The notes: generated by a model from the sequence alone, not told the origin. Numbered from the stretch's first letter, positions 16,114 through 25,021 are shown. The stretch is 29,787 nucleotides of DNA from Dehalococcoidia bacterium (GCA_002730485.1 PCAH01000162.1:1-29787); one strand, 5' to 3'. Numbers and translations are program-made.

Positions 16114-16910
16114 TAACCCACTTCAATTAAGCGCTCCAGCTTAAGCATTCGCGCCAGATTTCCCGTTGTTACCCGTGCGACCTCTTCAACTGAGACGTCT
16201 TTGATCTCAGCCAGGGTCTGGGCCACCGATTGGACGTGTCTTGGCTCCGTCCAATTGGTGCGGTATTTCTTGAAGGGCTGCGGTGCGGCGTCTGTCTCAA
16301 GAACGATGTTATCTAAAGGGATAACCTTGGCCACTTCCTGTAACTCAGGCAACCGAATCAATGGGCGTGCCAAGGAGATATAGAATCCGCAGTCGATCGC
16401 CTCTCGGGCGGTGGCCTCGTCACCCTGGAAGTAGTGCATCGCTCCGCCAACTTCGCTGGCGTTCTCTTCCCTTAACACCTTGAAGACAGCGGGATGCGAC
16501 TCCCTGGAGTGGAATATGACCGGCAAACTGAGACTGCGGGCCAAACGGATGTGCTCCCTAAATACCTGATCCTGAATGTCATGGTTGGGAGATTCAGGGA
16601 GATAATCCAAGCCGACTTCGCTGATGCAGACAACCTTTGAGGATGATTTTGCCATCCTCTCCAGCTCTGCATAGACCTGGTCGTCAACAAGGGCATCGGC
16701 TTCCATGGGATGGATACCAACTCCCGCGTAGAGCGGCTCATGCAATTCGGCTAAATCGATACAATCTTGGGTGGTTTTTAGAGTAGTACCAGCGCATACC
16801 GCGAACACGACTCCAGATTCACGGGCACGGTCCATGATCTCTGTCATCTCTGCCAGGGGATATTGATCAAGGTGGGTGTGCGCATCCCCAAGCATGATTT
16901 CACTAGCCAT
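16113..16910 (-). CDS. tatD: TatD family metal-dependent hydrolase
   Basis: Seen: 265 aa from ATG 16908-16910, AGAGG about nine bases upstream. Metal ligands of the family are all present: His11 and His13 (DAHTHLD), Glu98 (SEVGLDY), His134 (IFHSRES), His159 (AMHYFQG) and Asp207 (LETDAAP). The C-terminal TGNLARMLKL is typical. Known: TatD proteins are TIM-barrel metal-dependent DNases or related hydrolases linked to DNA repair and quality control. Length matches the family (about 255-265 aa). The stop TAA shares its last base with the ATG of the LysR gene, implying coupled translation. A 16-bp palindrome lies 12 bases upstream. Confidence 0.93.
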   Translation of the reverse strand: MASEIMLGDAHTHLDQYPLAEMTEIMDRARESGVVFAVCAGTTLKTTQDCIDLAELHEPLYAGVGIHPMEADALVDDQVYAELERMAKSSSKVVCISEVGLDYLPESPNHDIQDQVFREHIRLARSLSLPVIFHSRESHPAVFKVLREENASEVGGAMHYFQGDEATAREAIDCGFYISLARPLIRLPELQEVAKVIPLDNIVLETDAAPQPFKKYRTNWTEPRHVQSVAQTLAEIKDVSVEEVARVTTGNLARMLKLERLIEVG

Positions 16911-16921
16911 TATCTTTTACC

Positions 16922-16937
16922 TCTAACCGAGGTTAGA
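16922..16937. promoter_or_regulatory. 16-bp perfect palindrome upstream of tatD
   Basis: TCTAACC (16922-16928), a GA centre, then GGTTAGA (16931-16937). It touches the tatD ribosome site (AGAGG on the minus strand) and could be an operator, possibly for the co-encoded LysR regulator (inference). Confidence 0.4.
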
Positions 16938-17115
16938 TTCAAGTTGTTTAATCTTACCAATTTAATTTAATTCTTAAGGGAGGTGAATCCCTAACTCAAT
17001 CCCATAAACTGAAGTAAAAAATAATCATACACCATGGTTATATGGTAAGGTCAACTTCGGATTTAATGAGCCATTAACTATCCATATCGGATATAATATA
17101 TTTATTACTCTCTAT

Positions 17116-17147
17116 ATATGGTTCTGCGAACTCGGCGAGAACTATAT
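17116..17147. other. Inverted repeat (12-bp stem with one bulge)
   Basis: ATATGGTTCT (17116-17125) pairs with AGAACTATAT (17138-17147), including one G-T pair. After a one-base bulge (G17126), two more pairs close the loop AACTCGG. No T-run follows. It lies about 95 bp upstream of the suf promoter, and its role is unknown. Confidence 0.4.
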
Positions 17148-17241
17148 CTCGGTTGATCGCGTCTTTCCCAGTTGATTGCCGTGTGAAATCGGTATGATTT
17201 TGACCTGGAAAATGTGTAGGTCTTGGCCGTGACGAAACTCG

Positions 17242-17270
17242 TTGACAGGCTCAAACGCCAATGTTAGCAT
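17242..17270 (+). promoter_or_regulatory. suf operon promoter, upstream candidate
   Basis: TTGACA (17242-17247) and TAGCAT (17265-17270) are 17 bp apart. Predicted start is near 17277, inside the dyad at 17272-17296, so a protein bound there would block initiation. Confidence 0.6.
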
Positions 17271-17271
17271 A

Positions 17272-17296
17272 ATTGTTGACCAAGAAGGTCGACAAT
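17272..17296. promoter_or_regulatory. Candidate Rrf2/IscR-type operator in front of sufB
   Basis: ATTGTTGACC (17272-17281) and GGTCGACAAT (17287-17296) form a dyad with 9 of 10 symmetric positions around AAGAA. The inner part, TTGACC-5 bp-GGTCGA, has the same 6-5-6 layout as the IscR type 1 site (TTGACT-5 bp-AGTCAA, from memory). It sits at the predicted start of one promoter and covers the -35 and spacer of a second, a position fit for Fe-S-responsive repression. Confidence 0.55.
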
Positions 17297-17304
17297 GTTA
17301 AATT
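17276..17304 (+). promoter_or_regulatory. suf operon promoter, downstream candidate
   Basis: TTGACC (17276-17281) and TAAATT (17299-17304) are exactly 17 bp apart (5/6 and 4/6 matches). The -35 and spacer coincide with the dyad operator. Predicted start near 17311 gives a leader of about 95 bases to sufB. Confidence 0.4.
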
Positions 17305-17404
17305 TCTCTGCGGTTTGATTCATCCGTCCCGCGCACCGATTCATAGCATTAAAATGGATCAAATCCGTTAAACACATCGTTCGGAATTTAGAATAGGAGA
17401 TTCG

Positions 17405-18862
17405 ATGACCACTCCTAAGGTCATTTCACGAAACGCCACTTCCAGCGAGTTGGATTCCGACTATAAGTGGGGTTTCACCATGGATATCGAGTCCGATCTC
17501 TCCCCCAAGGGGTTGAGTGAGGACATAGTCCGGCTCATTTCCGCCAAGAAGGAAGAACCGGAATGGCTGCTTGAATGGCGTCTCAAGGCTTTTCGCCACT
17601 GGCTGAAGCTGAAGCAGCAGGCGCCAACCTGGGCCAACGTGGAACATCCTCCCATCGACTACCAGGACATCTACTATTACGCGGCTCCCAAGTCCGACGC
17701 ACCAAAGAGCCTGGATGAAGTCGACCCAGAGATACTCGCCGCCTTTGACAAACTGGGCATACCCCTCCAAGAGCGGGAGCGGTTGGCCGGTGTGGCAGTG
17801 GACGCGGTCGTCGATAGCGCGTCAGTTGCCACTACCTACAAAGAAACCCTGGAAAAACGAGGGATAATCTTCTGCCCCATCAGCGAGGCGGTGCAATCCC
17901 ACCCCGACCTAGTGCAGAAGTACCTGGGCTCGGTTGTGCCCTTCGGCGACAATTTCTACGCCACCTTGAACTCAGCCGTCTTCAGTGACGGTTCTTTTGT
18001 CTACATACCCAAGGGTGTGCGCTGCCCAATCGAGCTGATGACCTACTTCCGGATCAACCAGGCCGACTCAGGTCAGTTTGAGCGGACACTGATAGTCGCC
18101 GAGGAAGGCTCCTACGTCAGCTATCTGGAAGGTTGCACCGCTCCGGCCAGAAAGACCCACCAGCTCCACGCTGCGGTGGTTGAACTGGTGGCCTTGGACG
18201 ATTCAGAGATCAAATACTCCACCCTGCAGAACTGGTTCCCCGGGGACAAGGACGGCAACGGTGGCGTCTACAACTTTGTGACCAAGCGTGGTCTGGCCCG
18301 CGAGAATGCCAAGATTTCCTGGACCCAGGTTGAAACCGGCTCGGCCATCACCTGGAAGTATCCAAGCGTGATTCTGGACGGCGACAACTCGGTGGGCGAG
18401 TTTTACTCGGTGGCATTGGTGAACAACCACCAGCAGGCCGACACCGGCACCAAGATGATTCACAGGGGCAAGAATACCAAGAGCACCATCGTTGCCAAGG
18501 GTATTTCAGCTGGGCAGGGCAATGCCACCTACCGGGGCCTGGTTAAGATACTACCGTCTGCCGCCGGAGCAAAGAACTTCACCCAGTGTGATTCACTATT
18601 GGTTGGTGATAAGTGCGGGGCGCATACCGTGCCCTATATAGAAGTCAAAAACCCCACCGCCCAATTGGAGCATGAGGCGTCGACCTCCAAGGTTAGCGAC
18701 GACCAACTCTTTTACTGCCAGCAGCGGGGAATGTCAGTCGAGGACGCCCACTTTATGATTATCAACGGCTTCTGCCGTGGCATCTTCCAGGAACTCCCCT
18801 TCGAGTTCGCCATGGAAGCCTCTCAACTCCTTAAGGTCAGTCTGGAAGGAGCCGTGGGTTAG
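17405..18862 (+). CDS. sufB: Fe-S cluster assembly scaffold protein SufB
   Basis: Seen: 485 aa from ATG 17405, with AGGAG five bases upstream. Residues corresponding to the key E. coli SufB positions with a constant offset of ten are present: Cys244 (YLEGCTAP; E. coli 254), Cys395 ([10 protein letters not shown]; 405), His423 and Glu424 (LEHEAST; 433/434). The end is the conserved [10 protein letters not shown] and beyond. Known: SufB forms the SufBC2D complex on which Fe-S clusters are built from cysteine sulfur, with FADH2 and ATP. It heads a five-gene operon and its stop directly abuts sufC. It lies behind an operator-like dyad, so iron or cluster-status control is likely. Confident by both sequence and context. 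Confidence 0.97.
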   Translation: MTTPKVISRNATSSELDSDYKWGFTMDIESDLSPKGLSEDIVRLISAKKEEPEWLLEWRLKAFRHWLKLKQQAPTWANVEHPPIDYQDIYYYAAPKSDAPKSLDEVDPEILAAFDKLGIPLQERERLAGVAVDAVVDSASVATTYKETLEKRGIIFCPISEAVQSHPDLVQKYLGSVVPFGDNFYATLNSAVFSDGSFVYIPKGVRCPIELMTYFRINQADSGQFERTLIVAEEGSYVSYLEGCTAPARKTHQLHAAVVELVALDDSEIKYSTLQNWFPGDKDGNGGVYNFVTKRGLARENAKISWTQVETGSAITWKYPSVILDGDNSVGEFYSVALVNNHQQADTGTKMIHRGKNTKSTIVAKGISAGQGNATYRGLVKILPSAAGAKNFTQCDSLLVGDKCGAHTVPYIEVKNPTAQLEHEASTSKVSDDQLFYCQQRGMSVEDAHFMIINGFCRGIFQELPFEFAMEASQLLKVSLEGAVG

Positions 18863-19651
18863 ATGTCGACTACTTCCAAAAAAACCCAACCCTTGCTGTC
18901 CATCAAGGGGCTCAAGGCCATGGCTGGCGATCTTGAGATTTTAAAAGGTATCGATCTTGAGGTGAACGCTGGCGAAGTCCATGCCATCATGGGCCCGAAC
19001 GGCTCGGGAAAAAGCACCCTGGCCAACGTGCTGGCTGGCCGTCCCGACTATACCGTCACCGGTGGGCAGGTCCTTTTCGAGGGCCAAGACATTCTCAAGT
19101 TGGAGCCAGAGATTCGGGCACGCATGGGTATATTCCTGGCCTTCCAATATCCCCTTGAGCTGCCCGGTGTCCGCGCCTGGCAGTTCCTAAAGGCAGGGGT
19201 TGACGCGAAGCGGGTCCACAACGGCGAAGAAGAGATGAGCGCGCGTGAGTTTGACCAGATGCTCAAGGCTAAAGTCACCGAAGTCCAGATCGACCCTGAT
19301 CTAGTCAAGCGCGCGGTTAACGAAGGCTTCTCCGGCGGCGAGAAGAAGCGGAATGAAGTGCTTCAGATGGCCGTTCTAGAGCCTAAATTGGCATTGTTGG
19401 ATGAAACTGACTCCGGTCTGGACATCGACGCTCTGCGCATCGTGTCCGACGGCGTAAATATGCTTCGTTCACTTGAGAATGCCGTGATCCTGGTTACCCA
19501 TTACCAGCGAATACTTAATTACATCGCACCAAACTTCGTACATGTGCTGTACGACGGAAAGATCGTACAATCCGGCGGCCCCGAACTGGCCCACGAGCTA
19601 GAGGAAAAGGGCTACGACTGGATCAAAGACGCCGTCGACGCGGGCGTGTAA
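18863..19651 (+). CDS. sufC: Fe-S cluster assembly ATPase SufC
   Basis: Seen: 262 aa; the ATG follows the sufB stop with no gap, and its ribosome site lies in the end of sufB (GGAAGGAG). ABC ATPase motifs are Walker A GPNGSGKS (44-51), signature FSGGEKKR (156-163), Walker B LALLDETDSG (176-185) and H-loop His213 (VTHYQR). The phrase ETDSGLDIDAL is typical of SufC rather than of transporter ATPases. Known: SufC dimerises on SufB-SufD and uses ATP to drive the rearrangement that opens the cluster-assembly site; it is cytoplasmic and carries no membrane partner. Confidence 0.97.
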   Translation: MSTTSKKTQPLLSIKGLKAMAGDLEILKGIDLEVNAGEVHAIMGPNGSGKSTLANVLAGRPDYTVTGGQVLFEGQDILKLEPEIRARMGIFLAFQYPLELPGVRAWQFLKAGVDAKRVHNGEEEMSAREFDQMLKAKVTEVQIDPDLVKRAVNEGFSGGEKKRNEVLQMAVLEPKLALLDETDSGLDIDALRIVSDGVNMLRSLENAVILVTHYQRILNYIAPNFVHVLYDGKIVQSGGPELAHELEEKGYDWIKDAVDAGV

Positions 19652-19675
19652 CGTATTTCTTAACACTGAGACCTC

Positions 19676-21025
19676 ATGACCTCCGCACCTGCTAAATACG
19701 CCCATTACTTTGCTGATTTCCAGTCACTGGCCCAAGGGCCAGGCTCTGGCGCTCCGGCATGGCTGAAGACCCTGAGGGAAGACGCCTGGACCAAGTTCAG
19801 CGCAACCGGCTTCCCAACTGCTCGCCGTGGTAATGAGCGCTGGAAGTACACCAATGTCGGCCCCATTGCCAAAGTAGATTTTGGGGCAACGAGCCAAGCG
19901 CCGTCGATCAACGGATCAAAGTCCTTGATTCCCGACTACAAGATTGGCGGACCAGCTACCTACGACCTGGTCTTCGTAGACGGACATCACTCAGCCGAAC
20001 TGTCATCCCCGTCGAGCAACCCCAATGGCGTGACCGCCTCCAGCCTGGCATCGGCTACCAACGATACAGCTCTGGAAAGCCAGATCGGGCATTACGCACC
20101 GCTGGATGAAGATGGGTTTGTGGCACTGAACACCGCCTTCCTCAATGACGGCGCTTACGTTCAAGTCGCTGATGGACATTCAGAGCGCGTAATCGTCCGT
20201 TTGTCCTACCTGACCACCAATAGTTCCGAACCGAGTGTTACCCACCCACGAACACTGATAATTGCTGGGCGGAACACCGATGTCACAGTGGTAGAGGGTT
20301 ATACCGGCCCGCAGGATAGCGGTTACTTCACCAACGCTGTCACAGAGATTTCCGTAGGTGAAGGTGCCAGTGTCGACCACTACCGCCTGTTGTTGGAAGG
20401 CAACAAGGCGTTCCACGTCGGCACCAGCAGGGTGAACCAGGAGAAAGACAGCAGTTTCAATTCGGCGTCCTTCGCGTTGGGCACAGCCTTGGCCCGTAAC
20501 GATATGGAAGTGCTGATGGGCGCGCCAGGTGCCTTCTGCGCATTGAACGGCCTGTATCTCACCGCAGACAACCAACACATAGACAACCTGATCAGCATCG
20601 ACCACGCCCAGCCCAACTGCACCAGCCGCTTGAACTACAAGGGCATCCTGGACGGCAAGTCCAAAGCAGTCTTTGGCGGCGAGGTCATGGTCCGGCGCGA
20701 CGCCCAGAAGAGTGACGCCGAGCAGACCGACAAGAACCTGGTGCTCTCGAAATCAGCCGAGGTCGACAGCAAGCCAAGCCTGCTCATCTATGCCGATGAT
20801 GTGAAATGCAGCCACGGCGCCACGGCGGGCCATATCGATGAAGACACGCTTTTCTACCTGCGCAGCCGAGGACTAGATCTGGGTGCGGCCAGCAGGATGC
20901 TGATCCACGCCTTTGCCAGCGAGATCATCGACACCGTGAAGCTCGAGCCGCTCAAGGATTATCTGGACGTTCTGTTCTCTGCTGCGATTCCGGACAAGAG
21001 CCTCCCATTCGGGAGCGCAAGATGA
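19676..21025 (+). CDS. sufD: Fe-S cluster assembly protein SufD
   Basis: Seen: 449 aa from ATG 19676, 24 bp after sufC, with only a weak ribosome site (TGAG). N-terminal features are WTKFSATGFPTARRGNERWK and a YTN segment, typical of SufD. The beta-helical core follows, and the C-terminal KCSHGATAGHIDEDTLFYLR contains the conserved histidine of SufD (His360 in E. coli by family knowledge). The final FASEIIDTVK is also typical. Known: SufD pairs with SufB to form the Fe-S assembly site. The middle (about 120-250) is the least conserved part. The stop overlaps sufS by four bases (ATGA). Confidence 0.95.
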   Translation: MTSAPAKYAHYFADFQSLAQGPGSGAPAWLKTLREDAWTKFSATGFPTARRGNERWKYTNVGPIAKVDFGATSQAPSINGSKSLIPDYKIGGPATYDLVFVDGHHSAELSSPSSNPNGVTASSLASATNDTALESQIGHYAPLDEDGFVALNTAFLNDGAYVQVADGHSERVIVRLSYLTTNSSEPSVTHPRTLIIAGRNTDVTVVEGYTGPQDSGYFTNAVTEISVGEGASVDHYRLLLEGNKAFHVGTSRVNQEKDSSFNSASFALGTALARNDMEVLMGAPGAFCALNGLYLTADNQHIDNLISIDHAQPNCTSRLNYKGILDGKSKAVFGGEVMVRRDAQKSDAEQTDKNLVLSKSAEVDSKPSLLIYADDVKCSHGATAGHIDEDTLFYLRSRGLDLGAASRMLIHAFASEIIDTVKLEPLKDYLDVLFSAAIPDKSLPFGSAR

Positions 21026-22263
21026 CCGCTGGCAACGAGACATCAACCCTCGACTTGAACAAAATCAGGGGCGATTTCCCCATCCTGAGACAGACTGTTA
21101 ACGGAAACCCGTTGGTCTATCTGGATAATGGCGCCACGTCTCAGAAACCCCAGTCCATGATTGACGCCATAGTTAACTACTACACGACTACCAACTCAAA
21201 CGTCCACCGGGGCGTCCATACGCTGAGCCAGCAGGCCACCGACGGCTATGAGGGTGCACGGGCCAAGATTCAGAAGTTCATCAACGCCGGTGACGAGAAA
21301 GAGATCATCTACACCAGGAACACCACCGAGGGCATAAACCTGGTGGCCCATTCCTACGGACGGAAGAACATCGGCCCAGGTGATGACATCATCGTCTCCA
21401 ACATGGAACACCACTCCAACATCGTGCCCTGGCAGATGTTGTGTGAGGAGAACGGGGCCAACCTGCTGGTTGTGCCCATAGACGACACCGGCGTACTGAT
21501 TATGGATGAGTATCAGAAGATGCTCAGCCCAAAGACCAAGCTGGTCTCGATCACTCACGTCTCCAACGCCTTGGGCACCATCCTACCAGCGAAACAGATC
21601 GTGAAGATGGCCCATGACGTAGGCTCACCGGTATTGCTGGACGGCGCTCAGGCAGTCCCTCATATGCCCGTCGACATGCAGGATATCGACTGCGATTTCT
21701 ACGTGTTCTCGGGACATAAATTGTTCGGTCCCACCGGAATAGGGGTCCTCTACGGAAAGGCCGAGTACCTGGATGCGATGCCTCCCTTCCTGGGCGGCGG
21801 AGAGATGATCAAGTCGGTCACCTTTGAGAAGACCATCTACAATGACCTACCCTATAAATTCGAGGGCGGCACTCCAGACATTGCCGGTGCCATCGGACTG
21901 GGCGCGGCAATCGATTATGTGACCAACCTGGGCTTCGACCGGATAACGGCCCACGAAGATGAACTGCTTCGGTACGGAACCGAGGCTCTATCAAAGATTG
22001 AGGGTGTCAGGATAGTCGGAACCGCTGCCCATAAGGCCGGTATATTGTCGTTCGTGATGGATAAAGCCCACCCCCACGACATCGGCACCATACTGGACGA
22101 GCAGGGCATCGCCATTCGGACAGGACACCATTGCGCCCAGCCAGTGATGCAGCGGTTCCAGATACCCGCCACCGCCCGCGCTTCGTTTGCCTTCTACAAC
22201 AACAAAGAAGATATTGACGCTCTGGTCAAAGGCATCGACCGCGTCATTGAGGTGTTCAGCTAA
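21022..22263 (+). CDS. sufS: Cysteine desulfurase SufS
   Basis: Seen: 413 aa, with ATG overlapping the sufD stop as ATGA. The PLP lysine is Lys233 in FSGHKLFGPTGIGVLYG, and the catalytic cysteine is Cys371 in IRTGHHCAQPVMQRF. The short Cys-loop RTGHHCAQP identifies a type II desulfurase (SufS/CsdA) rather than NifS/IscS. YLDNGATSQKP and EHHSNIVPWQ are also conserved. Known: SufS takes sulfur from cysteine as a persulfide and hands it to SufU or SufE; here SufU is encoded directly downstream. The stop TAA overlaps the sufU start by one base. Confidence 0.97.
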   Translation: MTAGNETSTLDLNKIRGDFPILRQTVNGNPLVYLDNGATSQKPQSMIDAIVNYYTTTNSNVHRGVHTLSQQATDGYEGARAKIQKFINAGDEKEIIYTRNTTEGINLVAHSYGRKNIGPGDDIIVSNMEHHSNIVPWQMLCEENGANLLVVPIDDTGVLIMDEYQKMLSPKTKLVSITHVSNALGTILPAKQIVKMAHDVGSPVLLDGAQAVPHMPVDMQDIDCDFYVFSGHKLFGPTGIGVLYGKAEYLDAMPPFLGGGEMIKSVTFEKTIYNDLPYKFEGGTPDIAGAIGLGAAIDYVTNLGFDRITAHEDELLRYGTEALSKIEGVRIVGTAAHKAGILSFVMDKAHPHDIGTILDEQGIAIRTGHHCAQPVMQRFQIPATARASFAFYNNKEDIDALVKGIDRVIEVFS

Positions 22264-22712
22264 TGGCCGGCCTCAGTGACCTGTACCAGGAGATCCTCCT
22301 GGAGCACAACAACAAGCCTCACAACTTCAAGACACTCGATGAACCCAACCACACGTCTGAGGGATACAACCCCCTCTGCGGTGACCAGATATCCCTGGCC
22401 CTGAAGGTCGTGGATGGTGTGATCGACGATGTTGGGTTCCAGGGCACCGGCTGCGCCATTTCCAGGGCTTCAGCTTCCATGATGACCCAGAGCATCAAGG
22501 GGCAGAGCCTGGAAAAGGCCAACGAGATATTTGAAGCCTTCCACTACATGATCACCGAACCGGACGGAGAGCTTGATCTGGACACCTTGGGTGACCTGGA
22601 GACCCTCTCCGGCGTCAACGAGTACCCCACCCGCATCAAGTGCGCCATATTGGCCTGGCACACCATGAAAGCGGCCCTCACCGGCGACGAAGAGCCTATA
22701 TCCACCGAATAG
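22263..22712 (+). CDS. sufU: Sulfur-transfer protein SufU
   Basis: Seen: 149 aa, with ATG overlapping the sufS stop by one base. The conserved residues are Cys39 and Asp41 (NPLCGD), Cys64 (GTGCAISRAS) and Cys127 (RIKCAILAWH). An insertion of roughly 20 residues between the second and third cysteine regions, present here as GELDLDTLGDLETLSGVN, separates SufU from IscU. Known: SufU binds zinc through these residues and accepts sulfur from SufS by ligand swapping. Last tightly linked gene of the operon; a second SufU-like gene follows 105 bp later. Confidence 0.94.
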   Translation: MAGLSDLYQEILLEHNNKPHNFKTLDEPNHTSEGYNPLCGDQISLALKVVDGVIDDVGFQGTGCAISRASASMMTQSIKGQSLEKANEIFEAFHYMITEPDGELDLDTLGDLETLSGVNEYPTRIKCAILAWHTMKAALTGDEEPISTE

Positions 22713-22817
22713 GCGTCTCCGCCGTGTTTTGCTCCGCAATTTGTTAGATTGGCTCTACCCACACGGCTCTATGCTAAGCTTGATTCAATCCTGATTTTTT
22801 TGAACTGCAGATAATCA

Positions 22818-23276
22818 ATGCCTCAACAGCCTGACGTTCCCTTGGACGGTCTCTATGGTGACTTGGTCATGGACCATTACCGTCGCCCCCGCAATCGCAC
22901 ACCATTGGTTGATGCAGATGTGGAGGCTGAGGAATTCAATCCCTTCTGCGGAGACCGCGCCACCCTGCAAATTGCGTTAGATGAACAAGGCGAAGTGCGC
23001 GATGTCAGCGCAATTGCCGAAGGGTGTTCCATCATCCAAGCCGCGACTTCCATGCTGTCTGGCTTGCTTGAGGGAAAGTCGTTGGATGAGGTTTCTGCTT
23101 TGGGAGAGAGGTTCCGGGGTGCCATGCACAATGGCGCAGGAGCCGATGAGACGGGCCTGGGTGACCTTTTAGCCCTGCAGGTAGTCCGACAGTACCCGGT
23201 GCGCATCAAATGCGCTCTGCTGCCTCTCACGGCCCTGGAAGAGGGCATCAAAGCCTACAGGTCCAAGGCCAGGTAG
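22818..23276 (+). CDS. Second SufU/NifU-N-like Fe-S assembly protein (divergent paralogue)
   Basis: Seen: 152 aa from ATG 22818, without a clear ribosome site. It has the SufU pattern: Cys44 and Asp46 (NPFCGD), Cys70 (EGCSIIQAATSM) and Cys132 (RIKCALLPL), with the SufU-type insertion before the last cysteine (GAGADETGLGDLLAL). It is clearly related to the preceding SufU but diverged through most of its length, so it is not a recent duplicate. Before Cys70 it has EGCSIIQAA where SufU has GTGCAISRA. Known: SufU proteins take sulfur from SufS on a zinc site. The paralogue may be an alternative sulfur acceptor or carrier (inference). A T7 run upstream (22797-22803) lacks a convincing hairpin, so readthrough from the suf operon is possible. 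Confidence 0.88.
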   Translation: MPQQPDVPLDGLYGDLVMDHYRRPRNRTPLVDADVEAEEFNPFCGDRATLQIALDEQGEVRDVSAIAEGCSIIQAATSMLSGLLEGKSLDEVSALGERFRGAMHNGAGADETGLGDLLALQVVRQYPVRIKCALLPLTALEEGIKAYRSKAR

Positions 23277-23299
23277 CCAAATCTGGTTAGCCAGCGCGA

Positions 23300-25015
23300 T
23301 TAACGGTCCAGCCAGGTCCTCGACCAGAAGTTGTACTCAGAAAGGGCTGTGTTGGGTTCAAACCCCTTCAAGTCGTTGTTGAATACCCACCTTGAAGCCG
23401 CAGTCACCGGACTGAACAGATAAGCCTGGTCCAACACCCGCCGTTGAATGTCTGCCAGTTGTTTCCTTCTTGCGGAGTCGTCGAACTCTGCAGACTGCTC
23501 TTCGATCATCGAATCCAATTTTGCATCTTCATGTCCGGCCAGGTTCCACTGCCCTTGGCTGTGTAGCAGGCCAAACAGGTAGCTGTTGGTCGTGGAAGTC
23601 GGCGGCAGTGATCCTACGGCCAGCTGATATTCGCGGGCCGGTCCCAAGACCAGGTCATTGAACTGTATTGGATTCATGCGCCGCAACTCGGGGTTGAAAC
23701 CCACTGCAGTTAGGTCGGCCAGCAGTCGTTCTTCCAACGCTAGGTTCTCACCACCGGTGCGTTCGATGCGCACCGTAACTTCCAGGTCAACGGGCAGTGT
23801 TTGCCCTGAGTCGATCAGTAATTGGCGGGCCTTGCCTGGGTCGGCGAAGAACTTCTGACGCATCTCTGGGCGACCCAGGAGCCAACCGGACTCCCGTACC
23901 GGGATTCCTACGCTGGCGAAACCCTGGCCCGACCAGACGGTGTCCAGGTAGTCCCAAGGGTCGATTGCCTGGAAAACTGCCTGCCTGACTGCGGCGTCTT
24001 GCAGACTGGGCGTTTCCGCGTTCATGGTCAGCACCACGCCGGAGCCCGACCTACGGGAGACTATCGATTGAAAGTCGCTGTTCCCCTTGCGGACCATATC
24101 CCATTCGCTGGGCCCAACGGAGAGAACATCGACCAGGCCAGCCTTGAAGGCCGCAACCTTGTCCAGTTCAGCAGAGTTGGGGGCGTTGGCCAGCGCATCA
24201 GAACGCATGATTGAGACGTTCAACTGGTCCAGGAACGGCAGGCCGCCCTCGAAGTAATTGTCGTTCCTGATGAACTCCATGCCAATCGTAGGGTCAACGT
24301 CCTGCCAGACCCAAGGGCCGGTGCCGATCACCGGGGCGTTCTTCAGGTCGCCGAATTCAGCCACAACCTCTGGGGCGACGATCTTGACGTGACCATCCGC
24401 CAAAGCCAACAGAGCATCGGCATCTTCCAGAGATAATTCGACCTCTAATGTGTGGTCGTCCAGCGCCTTGGACTCTCCGATGGACGACAGAAGCGGGGCG
24501 TTGGGCCAACCTTCCGTCTTGAGGCGATCTAGGCTGAAGGCGATGTCTTCAGCCACCAGGGAACGGCTATTGACCGGCGACAGGTTTTGCCATTGGACAT
24601 CAGGCCTCAGTTTGAACACATAGGCAAGGTTTTCGTTAAGCTCCCAGCTCTGGCAAACGTCGCATTCCAATAGCAGGTTCGGCTGGTTGTCGCCCTGGCC
24701 GGAGCGGAGCCTGAGCAGTCTGCTGTAAGCCAGGCCAGGCCCAAGGGCAGTCAGGGTCTCCTGGACACCTTGATGGACGTCTAGATGGGGAATCTCTGCC
24801 GCGGCGACGACCTTCAAGGTGCCGCCGGTCGAGCCGGAGGGAGCGGGTGCGATCACCGGGGTGGCAGTAGGAATGGGCAGGCCGTTACTGTCGACAACAC
24901 CTGGAACCTCGGTTGCGCTTGGGGAAGAACAGGCGATGGCAAATAGCGCCACCGCCATGATCAAAAGGCGTTTTACTGAGAAGAATTCCATATCCCACCG
25001 TCCCGGGTCTGACAC
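23300..25015 (-). CDS. ABC transporter substrate-binding lipoprotein, family 5 (peptide/nickel type)
   Basis: Seen: 571 aa from GTG 25013-25015 with GGAG five bases upstream; the internal ATG at 24989-24991 is an alternative with a poorer ribosome site. A lipoprotein signal follows: KRLLIMAVALFAIACSS, with the lipobox cysteine at residue 29 (A-I-A-C, slightly off consensus), then a Ser/Pro/Thr-rich linker. Family-5 blocks are GGTLKVVAAAEIPHLDVHQG, LNENLAYVFKLRPDVQW and SLVAEDIAFSLDRLKTEG. Near the C-terminus are a PPTSTTNSYLFGLLHS segment and RRVLDQAYLFSPV. Known: such proteins capture peptides, nickel, sugars or other organics outside the membrane for an ABC importer. No permease or ATPase genes are adjacent, so the ligand is unknown and the protein is an orphan here. 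Confidence 0.9.
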   Translation of the reverse strand: MSDPGRWDMEFFSVKRLLIMAVALFAIACSSPSATEVPGVVDSNGLPIPTATPVIAPAPSGSTGGTLKVVAAAEIPHLDVHQGVQETLTALGPGLAYSRLLRLRSGQGDNQPNLLLECDVCQSWELNENLAYVFKLRPDVQWQNLSPVNSRSLVAEDIAFSLDRLKTEGWPNAPLLSSIGESKALDDHTLEVELSLEDADALLALADGHVKIVAPEVVAEFGDLKNAPVIGTGPWVWQDVDPTIGMEFIRNDNYFEGGLPFLDQLNVSIMRSDALANAPNSAELDKVAAFKAGLVDVLSVGPSEWDMVRKGNSDFQSIVSRRSGSGVVLTMNAETPSLQDAAVRQAVFQAIDPWDYLDTVWSGQGFASVGIPVRESGWLLGRPEMRQKFFADPGKARQLLIDSGQTLPVDLEVTVRIERTGGENLALEERLLADLTAVGFNPELRRMNPIQFNDLVLGPAREYQLAVGSLPPTSTTNSYLFGLLHSQGQWNLAGHEDAKLDSMIEEQSAEFDDSARRKQLADIQRRVLDQAYLFSPVTAASRWVFNNDLKGFEPNTALSEYNFWSRTWLDR

Positions 25016-25021
25016 ATCCGC

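Larger units (their letters stand above)
16911..17404. other. 494-bp divergent intergenic region between tatD-lysR and the suf operon
   Basis: AT-rich relative to its neighbours, especially 16950-17120. It holds the palindrome at 16922-16937, a bulged hairpin at 17116-17147, and the suf promoter-operator block at 17242-17304. No gene, tRNA or terminator was recognised. A tatD promoter must lie here on the minus strand, but no pair of hexamers is convincing. Confidence 0.7.

Noticed and set aside
22713..22817. Intrinsic terminator between the two SufU genes
   Set aside because: There is a T7 run (22797-22803) but no stable stem directly before it.
23277..23299. Terminator between the convergent second sufU and solute-binding protein genes
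   Set aside because: Only 23 bases separate them and no stem with a T-run is present.
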